Shown one piece after another: positions 1-6,794 of a stretch of 64,000 nucleotides of DNA. The stretch spans positions 18,780-82,779 of the forward strand of contig SHZY01000005.1 of the NCBI GenBank assembly GCA_009692065.1. Reading direction: 5' to 3'. Every line of letters begins with the position of its first letter. Positions within the stretch are counted from its first letter, which is position 1. The position numbers were made by a program, and so were the translations under genes. Below the pieces are notes generated by a model. It did no database searches and had not been told where the DNA came from. It saw only the letters and a list, made by a program, of their open reading frames with translations. The DNA is from Gemmataceae bacterium. GTDB taxonomy: Bacteria; Planctomycetota; Planctomycetia; Gemmatales; Gemmataceae.

Positions 1-2
1 CA

Positions 3-989
3 CTCTGACACGGGCCAACCGAAATCGCCGCCCAGTTGGGTGGTAAAGTTTCCTGCACGCTCGGCGAAGTCAAGAACCGGGCCGACTTCATGATCTACTG
101 GGGCGGCAACCCCGCGGAGTGCCACCCCCGGCACTTCACGAAGTACTCCCTCATGCAAAAGGGCAAGTTCACGCCCAATGGCCGCAAGGACCGAACCATG
201 GTCCTCGTCGATATCCGCGAGACGCCGAGCGCCAAGGCCGCCGACCTCTTTTTGCAGATTCGCCCCGGCAAGGATTTCGAGATGCTCAGCGCCCTGCGCG
301 CCATCGTCAAGGGCCAGCGCGTCAACGAGGAAACGGTCGCCGAGACCGGCCTCACCGTCGCCCAACTGCAAGACCTCGCCGCCCAGATGAAAGCCGCCCG
401 CTTCGGCATCATCTTCTTCGGCATGGGCCTGTCGATGACCCGCGGCAAGCACATGAACTCCGCGCAGATCCTGATGCTCGCCGCCGAGATGAACGCGTTT
501 ACAAAGTTCGTCGCCATGCCGATGCGCGGCCACGGCAACGTCACCGGCGCCGACGTGGTGATGCGTTACACCACGGGTTACCCGTTCGGCGTCAACCTCT
601 GCCGCGGCTATCCAAGATTCAACCCCGGCGAGTTCTCCACGGTGGACCTATTGGTGCGCGGTGACAACGACGCCTGCCTGGTCCTCGGCGCCGACCCCGG
701 CGCTACCATGCCGCAGCCCGCCATCGACCACCTCGCGCGCATCCCCACGATCACGCTCGACCCAAAGGTAACGCACACGAGCCGGCTATCGCGCGTCCAC
801 ATCACGACCGCCGTGACCGGCATCAGCGCCCCCGGCACCGCGTACCGCATGGACGAGATTCCGCTGCCGTTGCGTCCCGCGCTGAAGTCGCCGTATCCGA
901 CCGATGAGGAGGTGGTGCGGCGCATCCGGCAAGCGGTGGCAAGGCGGCCGGCTTGGTTGCCTGGAAGGAATGGAAAGGCCGCCATATAG
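3..989 (+). CDS. fhcB: Formylmethanofuran dehydrogenase/hydrolase subunit B, 3' part
   Basis: This is the C-terminal part of the FwdB/FhcB subunit of the formyltransferase/hydrolase (dehydrogenase) complex, which handles the formyl group of (methano)furan-type carriers in cytoplasmic C1 metabolism. Visible family features are the stretch TLGEVKNRADFMIYWGGNP, the HPRHFTKYS region and NGRKDRTMVLVDIR. The ORF track begins at a TTG at 36, but family-like residues HGPTEIAAQ continue upstream in the same frame to a TGA at 6-8. The true start therefore lies outside the window, and the TGA replaces the residue that precedes HGP in the family (normally Cys, Sec in some methanogens). The stop TAG at 987-989 lies inside a perfect inverted repeat. 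fhcA and fhcC follow, so the subunit identity is well supported. Whether the TGA is selenocysteine, a nonsense mutation or an error cannot be told here. Confidence 0.88.
6..8 (+). other. In-frame TGA at the FhcB active-site Cys position (candidate Sec codon)
   Basis: The frame-3 reading around this codon is L-[TGA]-H-G-P-T-E-I-A-A-Q and then continuous FhcB. In methanogen FwdB a Cys, or Sec in some species, ahead of HGP ligates the W/Mo centre. Downstream, CCAAC (15-19) can pair with GTTGG (35-39). This is a weak hairpin at roughly the right distance for a bacterial SECIS, with a loop of about 15 nt and a G at its second position. Only five bases upstream are visible. Confidence 0.4.
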
Positions 990-1046
990 CCCGCCATTTA
1001 TGGCGGGTTCGCGTGCCTCTCCCCGCCATAAATGGCGGGCTATATG
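983..1046. repeat. Perfect 25-bp inverted repeat (REP-like hairpin) at fhcB stop
   Basis: The arms 983-1007 and 1022-1046 are exact reverse complements (left arm begins CATATAGCCCGCCATTTATG), separated by 14 bp. Each arm contains a nested near-palindrome CCCGCCAT..ATGGCGGG. The fhcB stop codon TAG lies within the left arm. There is no T-tract, so a REP/MITE-like element is more likely than a simple intrinsic terminator. Confidence 0.85.
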
Positions 1047-1063
1047 ACCACCAGGAACATTGC

Positions 1064-1144
1064 ATGCTTCGCATCACCGGCGGCAAAGTCTACGACCCCG
1101 CCCACAATATCAACGGTATCACCGGCTCGGTTCGCGAGGAATGA
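1064..1144 (+). pseudogene. Duplicated 5' end of fhcA (26-codon leader ORF)
   Basis: The reading frame MLRITGGKVYDPAHNING matches the start of fhcA at 1801 (MLRITGGKVYDPANNING). The first 39 nt from ATG are identical, then the copies diverge. Similarity also reaches a little upstream (GACCA...AGGA). The fragment ends after 26 codons at TGA 1142-1144, which overlaps the ATG of the next gene in an ATGA junction. It therefore acts formally as a leader ORF that could couple translation of the nucleotidyltransferase to the fhcA initiation region. It is too short for the ORF track. Confidence 0.85.
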
Positions 1145-1593
1145 CCGTGGCATTTCCGCCGTTCAACAACGAAGGCGATCTTCCGCCCGGCGTTTATCCC
1201 GCCACCCTTGCGGAGGTACTTCGACATTTCGGCATCAATTCAAGCCAGCGCATCGCGGTAGCCGATCGATTGACTCGCATCCATCAGCTTGCGGCCTCCA
1301 CCGGGCATCTAGCCCGATTTGTCGTTTTCGGTTCGTTCGTAACCGCCAAGGACGAGCCCGAAGATGTCGATATCATAATGATCATGGACGATGCCTTCGA
1401 TTTGGCAGCCGTTACCGGCGAAACCGCATTGATCTTCGACCATATGCAGGCCGACGCGTATTTCGGCGCCAGCGTCTTCTGGACGCGGCGAAGCAGTGCC
1501 TGGGGCGGTGAACAGGCGATGGTCGAACACTGGCAGGTCCGGCGCGAAGGCGGCAAGCGGGGCGTCGTCGAAATCGTGGGAGAGCCAGCATGA
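1141..1593 (+). CDS. DUF6932-like nucleotidyltransferase (MNT-type fold)
   Basis: A 150-aa protein with the minimal nucleotidyltransferase signature: GSF (about residue 65) followed about ten residues later by DVDI, the acidic metal-binding pair. The N-terminal FPPFNNEGDLPPGVYP and the TGHLARFVVFGSF context resemble the DUF6932 family. Such proteins are accessory, often in toxin-antitoxin or defence-like pairs; substrate and target are unknown. The start ATG 1141 overlaps the stop of the fhcA fragment, with GAGGA just upstream. A GTG at 1147 has better Shine-Dalgarno spacing and is an alternative. It overlaps the next gene by ATGA (1590-1593). It interrupts the fhcB-fhcA order and is inferred to be inserted cargo. 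Confidence 0.75.
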   Translation: MTVAFPPFNNEGDLPPGVYPATLAEVLRHFGINSSQRIAVADRLTRIHQLAASTGHLARFVVFGSFVTAKDEPEDVDIIMIMDDAFDLAAVTGETALIFDHMQADAYFGASVFWTRRSSAWGGEQAMVEHWQVRREGGKRGVVEIVGEPA

Positions 1594-1787
1594 TCGCCAA
1601 CGACCAGCAACTCCAAACCACCCTGGACCGGATTGCCTGGTTCCAGCAGCAAGTGGTTCATCTGCGCAAGACGGAAACCATTCCGGTCAACTATCGCGCG
1701 TCCGCGTCTGGATTTATTGCCGAGATCGATCGCATGCAACTGGAAGTTCGTGAATACTTGAGTTCCCTCCCGACCGAAGCCGCCTGA
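1590..1787 (+). CDS. Small protein partner of the nucleotidyltransferase
   Basis: A 65-aa, mostly helical, charged protein with a C-terminal segment ASGFIAEIDRMQLEVREYL that is amphipathic and looks like an interaction helix. Its ATG overlaps the stop of the nucleotidyltransferase (ATGA), so the two are translationally coupled and probably act together. The pairing resembles a two-gene toxin-antitoxin module, but no HEPN motif (RxxxxH) is seen, so it is not a standard MNT-HEPN pair. The function is not recognised. fhcA starts 13 nt after its stop. Confidence 0.65.
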   Translation: MIANDQQLQTTLDRIAWFQQQVVHLRKTETIPVNYRASASGFIAEIDRMQLEVREYLSSLPTEAA

Positions 1788-1800
1788 CCAGAGGACCTTC

Positions 1801-3417
1801 ATGCTTCGCATCACCGGCGGCAAAGTCTACGACCCCGCCAATAACATCAACGGCGTCATCAAGGACATCTGCATCGACGGCGGCAAGATCGTCGCCGACG
1901 TTGACGGCGGCCGCACCATCGACGCGACCGGGATGATCGTTTTCCCCGGCGGTGTCGATATTCACACGCATGTTGCCGGCGGGGCGCTGAACTTCGCGCG
2001 GGCGCTGACGCCGGAGAATCAGCGTGTCGCCGCCAAGTTCATGCACACGAAAACGACTCGCGCCGGCATCGGCGGGCCGACGCCGACCACGTTTGCGACC
2101 GGCTATCTCTACGCGGGCATGGGCTACACCACCGTCGTCGAGGCCGCGGTCCCCGTTCTCTCCGCCAAGCACACGCACGAGGAGCTGCGCGATACGCCGA
2201 TCGTCGATAAGGCCTGCATGCTGCTGATGGCCAACAACGAGATCATGCTCGACCTTTTGGAGAAGGGCGAGACCGAGCGGGCCAAGGACGTCGTCGCCTG
2301 GCTCATGTGGGCGGCCAAGGTCTACGGCATCAAGGCGGTCAACCCCGGCGGCGTCACGGCCTGGAAGTGGGGCAAGGATTGCAAGCAGCTACACGATCCC
2401 GTTCCCGGCTACGGCAAGGTCACGCCGGGGCAGATCATTGGCAGCCTCGCCCAGATCGTCGATGATCTCGGGCTGCCGCACCCGATGCACCTGCATTGCA
2501 ACAACCTCGGCGCGCCGGGCAATGTCACCACCACGCTCGAAACGATGAAGTGCCTCGAAGGCAATCGCGCCCACATGGCCCATCTGCAATTCCACGCCTA
2601 CGGCGGCGACGATTGGCACACCATGCGCTCCGAGGCGACGCAGATTGCTGACTACTTCAACGCCCATCCCAATCTCACTTGCGACGCCGGCGCCGTCCTC
2701 TTTGGCAACTCCGTCACCATCACCGCCGACGGCCCGTGGCAGCACCTGCTCTTTCAGCTCACGGGCCGCAAGTGGGGCAACCTCGATGTCGAAAACGAGA
2801 CCGGCTGCGGCATCGTCCCTTATACCTACAAGGGCTCGAACCTCGTCAACGCCGTGCAATGGGCCGTCGGCCTGGAATTGCTGCTGCTCATCACCGACCC
2901 GTGGCGGATCTTCCTGACGACCGATCATCCCAACGGCGCCTGCTTCTGGCGTTATCCGGAAATCATCCACCTGTTGATGAACGCCGACTTCCGCAAGGAA
3001 CGCGTCAAGAAGCTGCCGGCCAAGGCGCTCCAGCGCATCGTCCTCGCCGAGCTGGATCGCGAGTATTCGCTCTACGAGATCGCCATTATCACGTCCGCCG
3101 GCCCCGCGCGGGCGCTCGGCATGAAGCAGAAGGGCAACCTCGGCGTCGGCGCCGATGCGGATGTCGCGATCTTCAACCAGAACCCGGACGGCGAGCACAT
3201 GTTCCGCTATCCGCGCTACGTCATCAAGGCCGGCGAGATCGCCGTCGAGGAAGGCGACATCAAGAACGTCCACGATGGCCGCGAGTTCGTCGTCAAGCCG
3301 GTATATGACGAGAAGATCGAGGACTTCCTGCGGCCCGTGTTTCAGCAGCAGTACACGATGTCGTTCGAGAATTACCCGGTGGAGTTGGAACGCGTGCACG
3401 GGTTGGAAATCGTATAA
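1801..3417 (+). CDS. fhcA: Formylmethanofuran dehydrogenase/hydrolase subunit A
   Basis: A 538-aa amidohydrolase-fold subunit that hydrolyses or forms the N-formyl group of formyl-(methano)furan in the Fhc/Fwd complex, part of H4MPT-dependent formaldehyde/formate metabolism. Metal-binding motifs are visible: GVDIHTHVAGG near residue 50, MHLHCNNLG near 230, HLQFHAYGG near 260 and TTDHPNGACFW near 375. Length is typical of FwdA/FhcA. The start ATG is preceded by AGAGGA at good spacing. It follows inserted cargo genes and precedes a 58-nt palindrome and fhcC. A copy of its first codons sits at 1064-1144. fhcD (the formyltransferase) is not in this window. Confidence 0.95.
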   Translation: MLRITGGKVYDPANNINGVIKDICIDGGKIVADVDGGRTIDATGMIVFPGGVDIHTHVAGGALNFARALTPENQRVAAKFMHTKTTRAGIGGPTPTTFATGYLYAGMGYTTVVEAAVPVLSAKHTHEELRDTPIVDKACMLLMANNEIMLDLLEKGETERAKDVVAWLMWAAKVYGIKAVNPGGVTAWKWGKDCKQLHDPVPGYGKVTPGQIIGSLAQIVDDLGLPHPMHLHCNNLGAPGNVTTTLETMKCLEGNRAHMAHLQFHAYGGDDWHTMRSEATQIADYFNAHPNLTCDAGAVLFGNSVTITADGPWQHLLFQLTGRKWGNLDVENETGCGIVPYTYKGSNLVNAVQWAVGLELLLLITDPWRIFLTTDHPNGACFWRYPEIIHLLMNADFRKERVKKLPAKALQRIVLAELDREYSLYEIAIITSAGPARALGMKQKGNLGVGADADVAIFNQNPDGEHMFRYPRYVIKAGEIAVEEGDIKNVHDGREFVVKPVYDEKIEDFLRPVFQQQYTMSFENYPVELERVHGLEIV

Positions 3418-3425
3418 GCCCTCTT

Positions 3426-3483
3426 CGTTTAGCGCCCGCGCTGAAGCGCCAATCGATTGGCGCTTCACTGCGGGCGCTAAACG
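3426..3483. repeat. 58-nt near-perfect palindrome, CGTTTAGCG family
   Basis: The outer arms CGTTTAGCGCCCGC / GCGGGCGCTAAACG are exact, and the core TGAAGCGCCAATC/GATTGGCGCTTCA is a perfect 26-nt palindrome. Only two base pairs mismatch across 58 nt. It lies between fhcA and fhcC. The same outer motif recurs at 22711-22748 and, as a half site, at 32511-32524. It can form a strong hairpin in mRNA and may modulate fhcC expression. Confidence 0.85.
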
Positions 3484-3501
3484 GGAACGCATGGACACAC
3501 C

Positions 3502-4326
3502 ATGTTGAAATTAACCCTCAAACAACAACCGACCGTCCCGCTCGAAGCCGAGAACATCTCGCCGGACGTGACCGCCGGCCTGGCGAATGACGCTATCCGT
3601 GCCCTGCACGTCCATCATGGCAAGCGCATGTGCCGGCTCGATGAGTTCTTCGACGTCGAAGGCGAAACCAGCGACGACCTGGAAATCCACGGCGACGCAT
3701 CCCGAGTCAAGCTGATCGGCCGAGCCATGACGCGCGGCCGCATCAAAATCGTCGGCAACGCCGGCATGCACCTCGGCGCTTACATGAAAGGCGGCACGAT
3801 CGAAGTCACCGGCAACGCGTCCGACTGGGTTGGCGCTGAAATGACCAACGGCCTCATCCGCATTGCCGGCAACTCCGGTGGCCAGGCCGGCGCCGCCTAT
3901 CGCGGCAGCCTCGCCGGCATGAAAGGCGGTACCATCATCATCGGCGGCAACGCCGGGCTCGAAGTCGGCATGCGCATGAAACGCGGCATCATCGTCGTCA
4001 AAGGTTTAGTCCGCGACTTCGCCGGCCTGCAAATGAAAGGCGGCACCCTCTTCCTCTTAGGAGGCGCCGAGATCCGCACCGGCGCCTGGATGTTCCGCGG
4101 CACCATCGTCTCTCTACACCCGCTCAAACTCCTGCCGACCTTCGCAGCGAGTTGTGCCTACAACCCCTCATTCCTCGGCATCTATGCCAAACACCTCGCA
4201 ACCCTCGGCATCTCCATCCCCCACGAAGCCAAGGACGGCGCGTACCATCGCTATTGCGGTGACTCGTCGGTGCCGGGGCATGGGGAGATTTTGATTTGGA
4301 AGGGGCTGGCGACATCGGTGCCCTGA
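3502..4326 (+). CDS. fhcC: Formylmethanofuran dehydrogenase/hydrolase subunit C
   Basis: A 274-aa subunit of the Fhc/Fwd complex built of a right-handed beta-helix. The repeated GNAGxxxG/xMKGG pattern (GNAGMHLG, MKGGTIEV, GNASDWVG, GNSGGQAG, MKGGTIII, GNAGLEVG, MKRGIIVV) is diagnostic of FwdC and the glutamate-synthase alpha C-terminal domain. In the known complexes this subunit works beside FhcA and FhcB. The C-terminal tail after about residue 225 (YAKHLATLGISIPHEAKDG...) is duplicated in diverged form at 5443-5592, after the RhuM gene. It begins with ATG 3502, 18 nt after the palindrome. Confidence 0.93.
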   Translation: MLKLTLKQQPTVPLEAENISPDVTAGLANDAIRALHVHHGKRMCRLDEFFDVEGETSDDLEIHGDASRVKLIGRAMTRGRIKIVGNAGMHLGAYMKGGTIEVTGNASDWVGAEMTNGLIRIAGNSGGQAGAAYRGSLAGMKGGTIIIGGNAGLEVGMRMKRGIIVVKGLVRDFAGLQMKGGTLFLLGGAEIRTGAWMFRGTIVSLHPLKLLPTFAASCAYNPSFLGIYAKHLATLGISIPHEAKDGAYHRYCGDSSVPGHGEILIWKGLATSVP

Positions 4327-4378
4327 GCCGTCATATCAATTCAAAAGACGCGCGCGACCTTCAGATGAGGTGGAATAA

Positions 4379-5446
4379 ATGGCGGATAACCCTGCCCTCC
4401 CCATCGGTGAGATTCTCCTCTATCAAACGGAGGATGGCCAAACCCGCGTGGAATGCCGTTTCGCGGTGGAAACGCTGTGGCTGAGCCAGGCGCTTATCGC
4501 TGAGTTGTTCCAAATCACCGTGCCAACCGTAAATGAACACCTGAAAGGTATTTATGACGACGGCGAGTTATCAGCGACGGCAACTATTCGGAGTTTCCGA
4601 ATAGTTCGACGCGAAGGGACCCGAGAAGTTTCGCGCGAAATCGAGCACTATAGCCTCGATGCAATTCTCGCTGTCGGCTATCGCGTGCGCTCCGAACGCG
4701 GCACACTGTTCCGCCGCTGGGCGACGGAGCGGCTTCAGGAGTATCTGCTCAAGGGCTTTACCATGGACGACCAGCGGCTGAAGAATCCGCCGGTCGAAGG
4801 GTCGGGCATTCCGGATTACTTCGATGAGTTGCTGGAGCGCATCCGGGACATCCGCGCCAGCGAAAAGAGAATGTACTTGCGGGTGCGTGAAATATTTGCC
4901 CTCGCCGCGGACTATGACCCAAGCCGCGCGCAAACGACGGCGTTCTTCCAGACCATCCAGAACAAGTTGCACTATGCCGCTACCGGCAAAACCGCACCGG
5001 AATTGATCGCCAGCCGGGCCGATCATGCGAAGCCGAACATGGGCCTGACGGTATGGAAGGGTGAGGTCGTACGGAAGGCCGACGTGACGGTGGCAAAGAA
5101 CTATCTGAACCAGGACGAAATCAGCGAGCTGAACCGCATCGTGACCATGTGGCTGGACTTCGCCGAAGATCAGGCCCGGCGTCGCAAGCAAGTGTTCCTG
5201 AAGGATTGGGAAACGAAGCTGAACGACTTTCTGCGGTTCAATGAGCGCGCCATACTCCCGGACAAAGGCAAAGTGAGCAAGTCCAAGGCTGACGAACAGG
5301 CCGAGGGCGAGTACGAGCAATTTGCCGCCCGCCGCCGCGCGATGTTGGAGGCCGAGGCTGAACGATCCCAGCACAAGGCCCTGGAAGACGCGGCCAAGCA
5401 GCTTCCTGAACCGCCGCAACCCCAACGTAAGAGACGCAAGAAATGA
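4379..5446 (+). CDS. RhuM-family (virulence_RhuM) protein
   Basis: A 355-aa protein of the RhuM family, first named from a Salmonella pathogenicity island and common on islands and in phage- or defence-linked cargo; its biochemical role is not established. Family features include WLSQALIAELFQ near residue 38, NEHLKGIYDDGEL near 60, YSLDAILAVGYRVRSERG near 100 and FRRWATERLQEYLLKGF near 120. The C-terminal region is charged and helical, ending in a basic tail (QRKRRKK). The start ATG 4379 follows AGGTGG. Its stop overlaps the ATG of a duplicated fhcC 3' fragment (ATGA at 5443-5446). Inserted after fhcC; inferred cargo. Confidence 0.88.
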   Translation: MADNPALPIGEILLYQTEDGQTRVECRFAVETLWLSQALIAELFQITVPTVNEHLKGIYDDGELSATATIRSFRIVRREGTREVSREIEHYSLDAILAVGYRVRSERGTLFRRWATERLQEYLLKGFTMDDQRLKNPPVEGSGIPDYFDELLERIRDIRASEKRMYLRVREIFALAADYDPSRAQTTAFFQTIQNKLHYAATGKTAPELIASRADHAKPNMGLTVWKGEVVRKADVTVAKNYLNQDEISELNRIVTMWLDFAEDQARRRKQVFLKDWETKLNDFLRFNERAILPDKGKVSKSKADEQAEGEYEQFAARRRAMLEAEAERSQHKALEDAAKQLPEPPQPQRKRRKK

Positions 5447-5592
5447 GCCTGAGCATTTATTCCAAGCACCTGCAAACCCTCGGCATCTCCATCCCGCACG
5501 AAGCCAAGGACGTCGCCTACGAACGCTACTGCGGCGACTCGTCGGTGCCGGGGCATGGGGAGATCTTGATTTGGAAGGGGCGGGCAAGCTGA
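5443..5592 (+). pseudogene. Duplicated, diverged 3' end of fhcC (49-codon ORF)
   Basis: The frame reads SIYSKHLQTLGISIPHEAKD and ends GEILIWKGRAS, matching the last ~50 residues of fhcC. At DNA level the last ~50 nt (GACTCGTCGGTGCCGGGGCA...) are nearly identical, while upstream positions differ by roughly one base in five by eye. The ATG overlaps the RhuM stop. This is either a leftover of a duplicated fhcC or an integration scar that brought its own fhcC end. It is too short for the ORF track. Confidence 0.85.
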
Positions 5593-5652
5593 CGAAGGCG
5601 TCATGCATTTTTCTTGCATGCGGTTCTTTACACCGGTAGTATTCACATCTGA

Positions 5653-6045
5653 TTGACCGTATCAGCGTTTCGAGCACTTTCGAGGAAGCCCGCCGTAATC
5701 GACTTCAAATGCCCAGGATGCGAGAAGAGCTTCAGCGTAAAGGACGACGTTGCGGGCAGGAAAACAAAGTGTCCGAAGTGCGGAACACCACTGGTCGTAC
5801 CCGAAGCCACGAATGGGACAGCGCCAGCCAAATCGACCGATTCCCTATCGAATGGTGGCAGCAACATCGCCTCAGAAGCCAAAGCCACGTCGCGAAGCGG
5901 TAGTTCATCGACCAAGATTCTCGTGATTGCTGGTGGCGCCCTGCTCGGCATTTTTCTGCTTGGTGCCTGCTTAATAGCCGGGATCGTGGTCGCTTGGAAG
6001 AACCTTGGCCGTATGGTCAAACAACTCAGCCGCGCTCGAAACTAA
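5653..6045 (+). CDS. Zinc-ribbon, single-pass membrane protein
   Basis: About 130 aa. The N-terminal zinc ribbon has two knuckles, FKCPGC (about residue 19) and TKCPKCGTPL (about 38), with the planctomycete-type sequence DVAGRKTKCPKC. A Ser/Thr/Asn-rich linker follows, then one hydrophobic helix ILVIAGGALLGIFLLGACLI and a short basic tail. Such proteins are common in planctomycetes; the function is unknown. The start is uncertain: the track uses TTG 5653 and no ATG precedes the first knuckle closely. The last codons (after VAWK) overlap the left arm of a 253-bp inverted-repeat element, so the natural C-terminus may have been altered by insertion. Confidence 0.6.
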   Translation: MTVSAFRALSRKPAVIDFKCPGCEKSFSVKDDVAGRKTKCPKCGTPLVVPEATNGTAPAKSTDSLSNGGSNIASEAKATSRSGSSSTKILVIAGGALLGIFLLGACLIAGIVVAWKNLGRMVKQLSRARN

Positions 6046-6256
6046 GCGGCGAACAGGCTTTTTGATTGCTTGGCGCTGGGAATCTCGGACGAAGGTCGGC
6101 CGTTCGGCCATAGACTCTGGCTGTCGAAAATCCGGCGCTCCGTCGATGGCCATTTCTGATGTGCTATCTTTATGTGGACCCTGGCAGGCCACAACCCTAA
6201 CTCCCGCCCGAGTAGTCCTTTTCGGCTCGGCTGAGTAATTTGACCATACGGCCGAG
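6004..6256. mobile_element. 253-bp MITE-like element with ~29-bp terminal inverted repeats
   Basis: The left arm 6004-6032 (CTTGGCCGTATGGTCAAACA...) and right arm 6228-6256 are inverted repeats matching at about 26 of 29 positions by eye. No transposase is encoded between them. The left arm contains the last codons of the zinc-ribbon gene. Size and structure fit a non-autonomous transposable element, although an unrelated long hairpin cannot be excluded. Confidence 0.6.
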
Positions 6257-6794
6257 TGTGTGTGTCAGCGTCTCACGCAAAGAATCCACGGATCTCCTTG
6301 ATCTGCTTCACGTTGCGGAGAGAAAATTCGTTGCGGGGTGGCCTGGTTCAAATAGGCCGTTAGCGAGGTAGCAGGGTCGCCGTAAAAGCATTTGTCCGCG
6401 CTACCCCCAAAAAGACAGGGATTTGCGTGTGTCGGTTGCTGCAAAGGGTGAAATGCTTTTACGGAAGTGGGTGTCCCAACGCCTCCGTAAAAGCATTTTG
6501 CTTAACGCTTGTATGCCAAGGACTTGGAGTGAAAAAAATCGTTTACGCGACAATCACCACAGCCGAGCCGACTCGTGGCCTGGTTTTGAACCACGCCTGC
6601 GCGGTAACGAAACGAATTTTGGCGTGAGACAAGACCCCCCATCAGCTATTGGGCGCGTGGGTCACAGGGGCAGTTCCACGACTTCGCCGGCGGCGGTCGG
6701 CTTGGGGATGGGATCGCCGCGCGAATCGGCAGGTTCGCCTTGCGGCGAGTCGTAATCAATTTTCAGGCGCTTGCCAAAATCCGGAGCCAGGTCT
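6257..6794. other. Gene-poor interval
   Basis: Roughly 540 nt between the inverted-repeat element and the next minus-strand gene. Short ORFs here (for example 6423-6755) have no protein-like composition or recognisable motif and are not supported. The only structure seen is the three-copy CCGTAAAAGCATTT motif at 6380-6499. Confidence 0.5.
6380..6499. repeat. Three copies of CCGTAAAAGCATTT, one inverted
   Basis: CCGTAAAAGCATTT occurs at 6380-6393 and 6485-6499 in the plus orientation and as AAATGCTTTTACGG at 6451-6464. The second and third copies can form a 15-bp stem with an 18-nt loop. A fold-back element or operator-like arrangement is possible; no neighbouring gene decides between them. 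Confidence 0.65.

Noticed and set aside
1141-1787. Canonical MNT-HEPN toxin-antitoxin pair
   Set aside because: The partner is only 65 aa and lacks the HEPN RxxxxH motif; the pair is described more neutrally.
2389-3498. 369-aa minus-strand ORF opposite fhcA
   Set aside because: Shadow of fhcA; no family features, while fhcA has intact metal motifs.
6423-6755. Small ORFs in 6005-6755 (+)
   Set aside because: No RBS, no conserved composition, overlapping frames, and part of the region is inverted-repeat element.
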